Below, in pieces: positions 36,034 to 45,496 of a stretch of DNA of 64,000 bases (positions are counted from its first letter, which is position 1; the number at the start of each line of letters is the position of its first letter). The DNA lies in assembly GCF_003286085.1 (NCBI RefSeq), contig NW_020825288.1, positions 10,168,001 through 10,232,000 of the forward strand, in the 5' to 3' direction. The translations under genes and the position numbers were made by a program. The notes beneath the pieces were generated by a model. That model saw only the letters and a program-made list of their open reading frames with translations, was not told the DNA's origin and made no database searches. The stretch comes from Drosophila persimilis. Taxonomy: Eukaryota > Arthropoda > Insecta > Diptera > Drosophilidae.

Positions 36034-36417
36034 ATGCGCACATTTATTTGCCTCGTCCTGGCGGCCCTCGTCCTTGCCCTGGTCGCCAGCACCAACGCGG
36101 CCACTACGCTGCTCGATGTGGATGCAGGTGTCTCAGAGCCGATTTCTGTGCGTCAGGCTCGTCAATTCGGAGGATTCGGAGGAAGACCTGGAGGTGGTTT
36201 TGGCGGCGGTGGTTTCGGCGGGCCCGGCGGCTTTGGCGGTCGACCAGGAGGCGGTTTTGGCGGCGGTGGTTTCGGCGGGCCCGGTGGAGGCTTTGGCGGA
36301 GGACCTGGAGGTGGCTTCGGCGGACGACCAGGAGGCGGTTTTGGCGGCGGTGGTTTCGGCGGGCCCGGTGGCGGCTTTGGCGGAGGACCAGGAGGTGGTT
36401 TTGGCTTTGGTCGCTAA
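36034..36417 (+). CDS. Secreted Gly-rich protein with FGG repeats and R-Q-A-R site
   Basis: A 127-residue intronless product starting at an ATG in good context (CCAAAATG). Residues 1-22 form a signal peptide. A short acidic spacer (about 23-43) ends VRQAR, and the rest is almost entirely Gly with Phe, Pro and Arg (GGFGGRPGGG, GGGGFGGPGG) and ends GFGFGR. R-x-x-R before Gln is a furin-type site. The Gly region is tandemly built at DNA level, with an 84-bp period. No cysteines or aromatic residues other than Phe occur there. Cuticle, chorion-like or antimicrobial roles are all possible. An upstream in-frame ATG is absent; 36034 is chosen for the signal peptide. Confidence 0.85.
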   Translation: MRTFICLVLAALVLALVASTNAATTLLDVDAGVSEPISVRQARQFGGFGGRPGGGFGGGGFGGPGGFGGRPGGGFGGGGFGGPGGGFGGGPGGGFGGRPGGGFGGGGFGGPGGGFGGGPGGGFGFGR

Positions 36418-39400
36418 ATACAAACACCCCACCAGCATCACAATCCGCGACGTGACTGACTAGTGTTATAGCCTACAAATAGAATAGAATGTGAAATCAC
36501 AGTGCAATCGAGCACGTTTTAATTGAGTTCGAAATACATCTGCCTGCTCTTTGGCTCACTTAATTTCCTTGTCATTTGCATTGTCGCTCGCTCATCAACA
36601 GAAGCTTTCCCAGTGATTGGCAGATCCATTGCTGCCCCACGCTCCTCCATTGTTTAGCAGAGGAAGCATTTAATTCCTTCTTTTCTCGTTTGCTTTTCCT
36701 ATTTATAACAAAGCAATCCATTGCTCCCAGCTGCTGGAGCTGCTGGTGCTGCTGATGCTGCCACTGGCGGGTCCTATCCGTCTTTCCAATCTCGTCTTCT
36801 CCCTTCTTAGGCCCCTAAGTCGTTTAAGATTAAACGTTTGCTGTAAAATTTCGCCTTGACAAGCGCCCTTTATTGTTAAAAAATTAACTGGGCTTTAAAT
36901 TTACGCCTTTTGTTATCCCTTGACCTTAGTGTGGAGGGCACCCATACACCCACACAGCCATGGAAGAGCCATACGCCAACATTGATAAAAGTTTTCGTTT
37001 TTTTCGCCTTCGCCTTCGCCTTCGCCCTCGTCCGCGACTTTGTTCTTTTTCCCATTTTAGCCAAGAGAAAAATTTCTTGCTATCGAAACGCAGTCTTGCA
37101 ACGGGCCTTGTTAGTCTGCACTTTCACGGGATATACTCGGTGCGTTGTTGAGGAGCAATTATGTTGACACTTTGGGCGGGGAGACCTGATGCTGTAGCAA
37201 GTTGCAATATAGGTTCTTGAAACATGCACCGTCCCACATGTCTCAGTCGGAATCTGAATTATAATTATTAATGAAGTAATAACGACAAACTGTCGCAGTG
37301 GATTATAATTGGATCGATGCTTATGTCTGTAAGATACAACAACAAAATCGCAGATTTTCATAGTTTAGATCCTTAGAGAACTGAAGATGATGCGGAAGTT
37401 ATTTCTGAAACCACGGTAGAGTATTCAAGCTTCGATGAGCCTCTGTTTCATCTCATTTCTTCTGCTTTTGGCCATTTTAATAGCGCTGTTCTTATCGAAA
37501 TCGTGTCTCAATAAATCTACGGCACCTTCAAAAATACGCCCGCCCACTCTGGACCCTATCCATGCCAATTCTCACACAGTCGCCCTCGCCGACGCCCTCG
37601 CCCACGCCACGCCCACGCCCTCACCCAAGCTGCTGGCAACTGGCAGCATCCCTCACAGGATCCGGAGAGGAGGGGTAAAAGCCGCTCGAACTGATTATCC
37701 ATGTTGACCGTCGAGGCAGCAGCCGCAGCTGATTGATTTGTTATTGAAAATATTAGGCCTGCTCCCCAAAGAGGGCGGTCGGAGAGGGGATCAGGCGAGG
37801 TGGGCAGGAGCAGAAGCAGGAGCAGGGGCGGGGCGGAACGTGCTTTGCTTGATACGCTCGAAACTTTTATAACTTTATGAGGGCGTTGTAATTTGATATC
37901 GCAAAGTTTTTTTATTGCCTTTTATAGCCTTATAATTTGGCCGCGATGTTGTTACTATTGCTGTTGTTGTCGCTGCGGCTGCTGCCACAACATTGCCAGA
38001 GGAAGGTCCTGTGGCCCAGGCCTGCCGTGGCCCCACCGGGCGCATACTTGTTGTTTGTGGCATGTTTTTGTTTGCACGTTATTTATGGCTTATAAATACG
38101 TATCGTTTGGGCAGCGCTCGGGGCGGCTTCTCAAAATTGTAAACAGCTCACATGTGGCCAGTGCTTACGAAATCTCTTAATGAGCATTAGATGCCGACAA
38201 ATGAAATAACATATTCACGTAGACATACATATGTATATAAATACATATATACCTACATATGTATGAATATATATTTAATTGGATTAGAGATGGTTTACCT
38301 GTTCTCTTGCCATCTGAATTGCGTCAAACTGTTTACCCACAGAGCTTACTCGTATTTATATATCCCCAACAAACTGACTCATGCGAGTGGGTATATAGTA
38401 CATTCATTTCATGACGTATAAAACAGAAGCACAAAATACTCTTCTCCAGTTGGGAGGTACGGGATTTCAGTTCTGCAACCTCCTAATATGGAGAGATATA
38501 TATAACTATATTGAAGCAAATAGGTTTAAAGACTAATCTTTGTGTTTCAGAGTTCGTTGGAGTTAAGACTTGGGGGTAAACATTGTTCGTTAATTCAAAG
38601 AAAACACCCTAGCATTGGCTATCATATTACAATTTCATTCTTTTGGCTTAATCAATTATTTTCTAATTCGGATACATATTTTGCCTAGTACAAAATTTGT
38701 TTTAACTTGTAGTTCTCAAACGATGACGCAAAAGAATAATCTGTCAACTGTGAAGTCGATTAGAAAAATCGAAGTTATTCGAGGGCCATCTGAAAAAGAG
38801 GAATAGAAATAGTCCGATTTACTTGCTTCCCTCTTTTTCGGGGGACTTTGTGATCTCCTAAATATTCATTAAGAATGAAACAAATCTTTGATTAATTGGT
38901 TGAGACACTCGAATCTAGTACTTGTTTAAATACTGGATATAATGTTACCAGGTTGTGTATTTCTGTTTAGATGTTTTCCAAAGCTGAAGTTTTCGTTTTC
39001 GAAACTTATATTCAAGGCAAAGAGAGAACTTTACGAGTTGGCTAATGATGCTCATGAACATTCTGAATACCTTTTTGTTGGAGCGTAGTTTCAAGCGTAG
39101 GAGTTCGCAGTTGAGAAACAGTTTAGAAAATACAATACTGTCGCAGAACTTTCAACTGCTTCAATATCTTTCAGCACTAACGTACATAAGGATATTGTTG
39201 AGTAGTTCTGAGAGCCAAAGAACTGAAATATTTCCACTTGAAGATCGTAGGGTATGTCTCGAAAGAGACTTCATTAAAAAGTTCCTGGGGCTCGATACTC
39301 CCCCCGCGGGTCAAACATAATTAGAATCGAGAACGAAGCGAGAATCTGGGTGATAGAGTGGTTGGGGATAAAGGGGGAACAGGTAGTTTTTGTTGTGTAG

Positions 39401-39580
39401 GAATGATTTTGTTATTCTTATTTTTTGCGTGCCTAATTTCTGTTTTTTGCGTCTATCTGCCCGGGGCTCTTGATTTCGGGGGTTTTCTTCGCGATTCGAT
39501 TATGCTCAGGAAATTTAATTGCTTAAGGTCGTCAGCACAACTCGTTTAGAACCCCCAGTCATCTAGGAGGGCCTGGCAAT
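36418..39580. other. Spacer upstream of the third Gly-rich gene
   Basis: No firm gene. Two open frames are noted as weak candidates (37435-37707 and 39045-39320). CTTCGCC repeats occur at 37003-37030 and CGCC-rich units at 37540-37620. TACTCGTA lies at 38347. No AATAAA closely follows the gene ending at 36417. Confidence 0.5.
39045..39320 (+). other. Weak candidate small ORF upstream of the third Gly-rich gene
   Basis: A 91-codon open frame, starting Met-Met-Leu-Met and ending TPPAGQT, of mixed composition and not repeat-driven. It lacks an obvious promoter or signal peptide. Codon choice is not strongly fly-like (many TTG, AGT and AAT), so chance is the likelier explanation. Confidence 0.15.
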
Positions 39581-39585
39581 GGGTA

Positions 39586-39591
39586 TATAAA
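39586..39591 (+). promoter_or_regulatory. TATA box of the Gly-rich gene at 39658
   Basis: TATATAAA ending at 39591, about 67 bp before the ATG. A TCAGCT initiator-like sequence follows near 39607, so the 5' UTR is short. Confidence 0.75.
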
Positions 39592-39657
39592 GGCCTATGC
39601 CAGCGCTCAGCTCTGTTTTAGAGAAGTGAGCCCCCAACGAAGCGAAAGTAAACAGCA

Positions 39658-40050
39658 ATGCGCGTACACCACTTGAATCTATTAGTGCTAAGTGTCGGCC
39701 TGGTTCTGGTCCTAGCCCTGGCGAAGTCCCAATCCCTGGCACAGGAGGCGGCAGCTGAGGCGGATGTGAAGCAACTGACTTTGGCGGATGTAAATCAGGG
39801 AACAGAGCAGCAGGAGATGCCGGCAGTGCGCCTGGCCAGGCAATTTGGCTACGGCAGACGAGGCGGCTTTGGAGGAGGCGGCTTTGGAGGAGGCTTTGGC
39901 GGCGGGAGGAGACGATTCTGTTGCGGCGGCGGCGGCTATGGCGGCGGCTTTGGCGGCGGTGGGTTCCGCAGGCGCGGATTCGGCGGTGGTTTTGGCGGCT
40001 TCTATCCTCCCCCGCCCCCGCCCTTCTTTGGAGGCCCCTTTTTCGGCTAA
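39658..40050 (+). CDS. Secreted Gly-rich protein with Cys pair and R-L-A-R site
   Basis: A 130-residue intronless product. Residues 1 to about 24 form a signal peptide, and the spacer to about residue 61 is acidic and Gln-rich (EAAAEADVKQ, TEQQEMP). It ends VRLAR, then QFGYGRRGGF. The C-terminal part is Gly/Phe-rich with Arg clusters (GGRRRFCCGG, GGFRRRGF) and ends in a poly-Pro stretch and FFGGPFFG. The CC pair could form a disulphide or link subunits. R-x-x-R followed by Gln fits furin cleavage with pyroglutamate formation. AATAAA lies at 40104-40109, 54 bp after the stop. Its promoter has TATATAAA. Confidence 0.85.
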   Translation: MRVHHLNLLVLSVGLVLVLALAKSQSLAQEAAAEADVKQLTLADVNQGTEQQEMPAVRLARQFGYGRRGGFGGGGFGGGFGGGRRRFCCGGGGYGGGFGGGGFRRRGFGGGFGGFYPPPPPPFFGGPFFG

Positions 40051-40103
40051 GTGTTATTCATTTAATGTGCATATGTGATATGATCAGACCTGGATTAGCT
40101 GCT

Positions 40104-40109
40104 AATAAA
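40104..40109 (+). terminator. Poly(A) signal of the gene at 39658
   Basis: AATAAA 54 bp after the TAA stop at 40048-40050. Confidence 0.65.
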
Positions 40110-40116
40110 TCACCGC

Positions 40117-40800
40117 GAGCTACTGCTCTAATTACCCTACCAAGTGCTAAACCTGTTTGTTCTGTCACGGCTCGCGACTCGCATACTCGTGTGGAGTCAT
40201 CTCCGCCTTGTAAAAGGTAATCTAATAGGTATTCAGTTTAGTACACATCGTGTTATATTGTGATTTCAAGGTACTCAGCCAGTGGATCCATTGAATGGGT
40301 GCCATTACCTTTTCTGTGCGTTGCCTCTGGCGGAAGATGTCACAGAAGCTAATGGAGTTCTGGCCGGGGATCTAGATACGAGCAGGGTAAATCACTTTGG
40401 TGATGGTAGAGGAGATTCATCTACGTTAGAGAAGGTGCGGATCAGCATCGAAGGCAGACTTTGCGACGAAGGTCCTCGAGTCTGAAGGCCCCGAATGCCG
40501 TTTTACCTGAAACCCAGACAGCGGTCATGAAAAAACAATTTCTGGAGAATGGCTAAATATGTTAGAAGGGTATATTTGGTAGACAATTGATATTGTGTTA
40601 GAGGTTAGGCATGCACTGCGACCTCGTAGGAGTAAATTCTGCCTTTACAGGCTGCATGGCTGTACTCGTATGTGGTACAACGTCTTAACAGTTAGCTACG
40701 GGGAAGGAATATCTCCCTGCATACGCAAATCAGCCGCGGCTTTAATTGCTTTACTTAGACTAAAACTTGTTTGTGCTGTTAAGATCGGGTCTTGACAATT
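40117..40800 (+). pseudogene. Decayed duplicate between the third and fourth Gly-rich genes
   Basis: Two traces of duplication. First, 40117-40190 resembles 40720-40797: both carry GCT-TAATT, then CTAAA with CTTGTTTGT or CTGTTTGT, then CTGT. Second, 40312-40360 resembles the start of the gene at 40849, sharing CTCTGGCGGAAG and a downstream CTAATG, with LPLAED corresponding to DALAEG. The rest of the open frame (40282-40485, ending GRLCDEGPRV) has no Gly-rich tail or R-x-x-R site. A live gene with an altered tail cannot be excluded. Confidence 0.35.
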
Positions 40801-40802
40801 CC

Positions 40803-40810
40803 TATAAATA
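40803..40810 (+). promoter_or_regulatory. TATA box of the gene at 40849
   Basis: TATAAATA only 39 bp before the ATG. Transcription about 30 bp downstream leaves a 5' UTR of roughly 15 nt, unusually short. Confidence 0.75.
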
Positions 40811-40848
40811 GGGACAGGCATGATCCAGAACGACATTCAAGTACTAAG

Positions 40849-41190
40849 ATGCGTTCCATACTTTGTCTGGTAGTTTTAGCAGCCTTGCTGGCTGTCTTTG
40901 TGAGGGATGCTCTGGCGGAAGGCGATGCAGCACTAATGCCAAAGGCGGAGGAGCAGCAACAGCAGCCACAGGACCTACTGGCAGAAGGAGATGTTGATGT
41001 AGATGTCAGAGGGGACCGGGTGCGACGTCAAGTTGGAGGATTTGCAGTCGGCTTGGGTGCTTTTGGAGGAAGGCAAGGCCGAGGCCGCTTTGACCCCTAT
41101 CGCGGGGGTCCCTATTGCGGGCCCGTCTATGGCGGTCCCCCTGGCCGAAGATATGCTGGAAGCTTCCCTGGCGGCTTCTATGGTCGCTGA
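40849..41190 (+). CDS. Secreted Gly/Arg-rich protein with R-V-R-R site
   Basis: A 113-residue intronless product. Residues 1-23 form a signal peptide (MRSILCLVVLAALLA, cleavage after VRDALA). An acidic, Gln-rich spacer follows (AEEQQQQPQ, EGDVDVDVRG) and ends DRVRR. The C-terminal part begins QVGGFAVGLG, is Gly/Arg/Tyr-rich with one Cys (GPYCGPVYGG) and ends GGFYGR. RVRR followed by Gln is the strongest furin site in the family. AATAAA lies at 41229-41234. Its close spacing to the gene at 39658 and the similarity between them suggest tandem duplication. Confidence 0.85.
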   Translation: MRSILCLVVLAALLAVFVRDALAEGDAALMPKAEEQQQQPQDLLAEGDVDVDVRGDRVRRQVGGFAVGLGAFGGRQGRGRFDPYRGGPYCGPVYGGPPGRRYAGSFPGGFYGR

Positions 41191-41228
41191 GGTCCGGCAA
41201 GTTCTGTTCTCAATGACGATGAAGCGGC

Positions 41229-41234
41229 AATAAA
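41229..41234 (+). terminator. Poly(A) signal of the gene at 40849
   Basis: AATAAA 39 bp after the stop codon. Confidence 0.65.
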
Positions 41235-41795
41235 GCAAAGAATTGACGAAAGTAAATTCTGGGAGTAAAGCTCATGTGAAAGGGGTTTCGGGCTACCATT
41301 GCTCCCAAGGGGTGGTGCAGAAATTATAAAAATTTCATTTCAAATCACGTTGACTGACGGGCAGACGGGCAGACAGAGCACAGGACAAGAAAACTTAATC
41401 AGCGATGTTAACGATGTCAGACTGCGGGAACAGGATGTCATTCTGTAGCATGAAATGGCTCCATTCCGGGTCGCGTTCTCGTATTTTATTCTGCGCTCTT
41501 TTTTATTTTCTAATTCATATGCGTTTCAAGTTTTAATTACGTGGGAAAAAAGCGAATGAACAAACGAGCGGGTGCCGCCCAGGACTTGTCCCTGGCTAGG
41601 ACAAGGACCGTGGCCGTGGCTGGGACCTGTGCCAGGGCCACGACCAACAGCAGGAGCGGGAATTCTTCTGGCTTCGTTTGGCTTGACTGACAGACAGCAG
41701 CAGCAGAAGCAGAATCAGCAGCAGCAGCTACATGAAAATAACAAAATACGCCCAATCAGCTCCGCCAGAACGGAAACGAGACGATACACAGAGGG

Positions 41796-41822
41796 CAGAC
41801 AGACAGACAGACAGACAGACAG
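41796..41822 (+). repeat. (GACA)n tetranucleotide repeat
   Basis: Tandem GACA units, about six copies. Confidence 0.85.
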
Positions 41823-44571
41823 GCGGAAGGACAGAGAGACGGGTGAACCGAGAGACACAGACAGCATGGCGGACCAAAAAAGGGCAAAAAGAAAAATTAA
41901 GTAGCGAAATCAGCGGGCAAAAAAAAAGGAAGCAGGGGAAGAATAGGATATGGCGGAGGAGAGCCTTCAGCACAACACAAATAAAACAGGATAAAGGCGT
42001 TGCATGCCAAGGATAATCCGTGCAGCATACGGCCGAAGGAGAGCAGAGCGGGGAAACAGGGGAACAGGGGAACAGGGGCTAACAGAGGCGGAAGAAAAAT
42101 GGTGGCACGCAAAAATTGTGAACTCACTTGACGTGGCTCGTTCTGGCCGAGAGCCCACCCACCCACTGCCAAATGGCATGACGACGTTGTTTGGTGGCGA
42201 CGTGTGGGTGGCGTGGTATGGGTGGGTGGTCATCGCTTGTTAGCTGCGTGTGGCGGCCAAATCAGCGCTCCAGTCGTGGCTTAAGCAAAAGACGTTGCCA
42301 TAAGCATAAATATGCGTGAGCCCCACTGGACACACCAGCTGCCCAAGTTGTTGCTCTCCTTTCCGGCGAACCACTGGATCGCAGCTCTGAGCCTGCGTGT
42401 GTGGACCAGGGGAGGGATCAGAAGAAAAGAATAAATATCAAAGTAATTAACAATTACAATGATGCGAGCACATTCTGCTGGCCCCTGCCGATGCTCCCGA
42501 CCCCGCTAGACCTGGACCTGGGCCTGTGCTGCTCCTTTCGCTTGGTTGCCTGGTTAACGGACTGCCTGAGTGACTGACAGCTGCTATCAGAATGTGGATG
42601 CCTGTCGTCCTGTTGTCTTTGTATGTGGGTGCAGATGTGGGGGTAGATGTGGTTGTGGCTCCTCTATGCTGCCGCTCCACGGAGCGGCATGGTGCAGACA
42701 CACACAAAGACGGCTCGGCTCGTTCACTTGCCTCAGTTCGAGAGATTTTGACCAATAGCAATAAGAATGGATTGTTTGATGCCCTCGAAAAGGGTGGTAT
42801 ACTTTTGATAAAGAGCTTGGCTTGGCTCTAGTTGATATTCTCTAAACCAGTAATCATCGTGGATATTCTCTTCCAAGTCGCAACTAACGAAGATTTAAAA
42901 TTCTGCATCTTCATATTCCTTTGCATCGCGGAAATACATATTTCATAGTTACAGCCCCAATTAGAAGTAATCTTACTTATCTGCAACGAAGGGTATTTTA
43001 TGCTGTGGGTTTTTCGGGTTAAAAACTTGTTACATTTTTGCCCGAATAAATTCCAAAATGTGTATTTTTTTGTCAATAATATTTCACAGGTTTTCCATCG
43101 CTTACTCAAATACAAAACATAGATTTTTGTAGCAACTAGATTTGATTTTATTGTGCGAGTTCCGAAATCGATGTAGGAGATAGTTTGACTTAGATACATA
43201 CAATTCTGATGGAAATACATTTATGTACATATATCATGTTTTACATACGTAAATCTTTAATATCTTATATCTTTCCAATATTCGAGTATATTTTATGGCG
43301 GTACTCATGCTTTGTACATATATTCTAGGTTAGTAATAAAAAGCTAATCAATCTGGTCCAAAATATTACGCAGAATTAAGGTTTTCATCCACAACATGAA
43401 AAGTTCGACTTTTAGAATTTTTTATTTACGACAATTCTGATAACTTTTGTGTATTTGTTACATTTTTGTCTTGTTGGTCGACAATAATCCATGCCATGTA
43501 CAAATTTTTGTACCTTAATTGGTACTCTATGCACTTCTTTTATTTATTGATAATTTTTCATCAGTTTTAACTTAAATATCATTGATTTCCACTTGAAATA
43601 TATTCCATTTGATGGGATTATTTCAAGATAACGTTGAATGTTGGTGAAAGCTCTAAATGGGCATTCCAGTAATATATATGTATGTATTTAAAAACCTTCG
43701 ATTGGCAGCCTGATATGAATTCATCCTAAATCGACATCGACCCGCCCTATCCACCAACGTACTCTGGCCAGATTAAGGCTGATTTTATTTTGGTTTCGTG
43801 GCTCGTGGTGTTCTCTCTCGGGTGGCATGTTTAATTGTATTTGTGGCATGACACACCCACACCCACAACCACACACATATACACTTAGGCTGACATGTAC
43901 GTACAGTGGCACACAGAAAGTTTCGCAGCTGAAAAATCTAAGAAAAAATCCCTAATTAAACAGTTTGTCAGTAATGCAAATAAACTTTGTTCAACTTTTG
44001 TCCACAGCCAACGAGGGGGCAACGAGCGGACAACGAAAACGATGATTTTCCTTTCGCCTGCCCTTGTTCCTTATTATTTGTATTTTCCTTCGTTTCTTCC
44101 TTGTTTCAGTTTTTCGCTCTTTTTTGTTCTCGCGCTTTTTTCTGTTTTTTTTTTGGTCAAGCACACAAAAATGTAATTATTAAAAAATTATGCTAAACAC
44201 GCAATAAAAAGTTGGTAAGAGAAAAATACGAAATTAACGAAGAAAACCAACAACTGGACATACATAGCTGCAGCGGCGCTGAAAAAATTTGTTTTTAAAA
44301 GGCAAACGGTCAAGTTTATATATTTTTAAAATTTTTTGCAGACTTTTTGTGTTCATTTTGCGTTTTGTTTTGTTACACGCCCGCATGATAGAAAGAATGA
44401 AAAGAGGGAAGGACTGAAAGAAAAGAAAAAAGAAACTGGCAACAAGAACAAAATTAACAATTGTTAATTTGAAAATTGCACACAAATGCGTAATGCGAAA
44501 GTTTTTGCTCTCCGGCATCGGGCAACGAACAGCGTCCCGGACCCGGACTTAGGTCCGCTCCCCGACTGGCA

Positions 44572-44609
44572 CTCGCACCCGCACCCGCACCCGCACCCGC
44601 ACCCGCACC
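44572..44609 (+). repeat. (CACCCG)n hexanucleotide repeat
   Basis: About six CACCCG units, preceded by CACTCG. A CCATGCCC repeat (44691-44721) lies nearby. Confidence 0.85.
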
Positions 44610-44890
44610 AAACCCGACTCGGCTTGGCCACTTGTTAAGTGTTAATGAAATAATTATGCCAACTTTGCCCGGCACAGCCACTGGCCGCACATGGCCCATG
44701 CCCCATGCCCCATGCCCCAGACCCCACTCTGCAGCCTCGTAGCAATTCCCCAGTACGAGTGTGTACATGCAGAGAAGAGGATATGGGGAGGAGGGTGCGG
44801 GATCCGGGCCAGCGGCATCCCCACAGCCACTTCAGTTTTATTGTGCCCCTCCGCTATGGCCGGGAACAATGAAGTGTGAGCCGAAAGGAC

Positions 44891-44938
44891 CCCTGGCTCC
44901 GTGGCTCCATGGCTCCGTGGCTCCACGGCTCCCTGGCC
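44891..44938 (+). repeat. GGCTCC(A/G)T octanucleotide-type repeat
   Basis: Units such as GGCTCCGT and GGCTCCAT alternate for about five copies. Confidence 0.8.
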
Positions 44939-45319
44939 TACTTGCGTATTGCTTTTTTTAATTCGATAAACTGGCCTCTAAAGACATAGCAATGACGGCG
45001 GGCCGAGCTGGCGACGACCTTGGTCTTGTGGCAGCCGAGGCCGAGGCCGAGGCCTAAAAGCAGGCAACGCTTTTGTGCCAGCAGAGGCTCTCAAACGCCT
45101 AAGCCGCTTAATTACAATGAGTTGCTGGCTGGCACTTCCACTGCCACAGCCCCTGCCACTCCCATTTGCTTAAGACGCGAAAATGTGATTAACAAGTGTG
45201 AAAAGCCGTTTGGCTCTCGCACATTTTTCATCTCTGCGCGAGTTCCTTTGTTGCAGAGCTGTTTAATTTTTCTCGAATAACTTTAATTGATTTAGTTTGG
45301 AGTGTGGTAGTATGGGACC

Positions 45320-45379
45320 TCGACCCCAATCCCGACCCCAATCCCGACCCCAATCCCGACCCTGAGCCCGAGCCCGACC
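45320..45379 (+). repeat. CGACCCCAATCC minisatellite
   Basis: A 12-bp unit (CGACCCCAATCC) repeated three times, grading into CGAGCC units. Confidence 0.85.
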
Positions 45380-45470
45380 ATGTCTCCCCTCTCCACTCTC
45401 AATTACTTAAAAAACTGTATGTCAAAGTGTCGAATGAGTTTGCCTCAAAAATTAGCGCAGAGTTGGCTTC

Positions 45471-45496
45471 GGCGTTGGCGTTGGCGTTGGCGTTGT
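45471..45496 (+). repeat. (GGCGTT)n hexanucleotide repeat
   Basis: About four tandem GGCGTT units. Confidence 0.85.

Noticed and set aside
36014-36463. Alternative-frame readings of the Gly-rich gene
   Set aside because: They are long only because the GGC/GGT repeat lacks stops in all frames. Only the 36034 frame has a signal peptide and a family layout.
37435-37707. 90-codon + strand frame with a hydrophobic start
   Set aside because: The hydrophobic stretch is followed by sequence derived from GCC and CGCC repeats. No promoter or family is seen.
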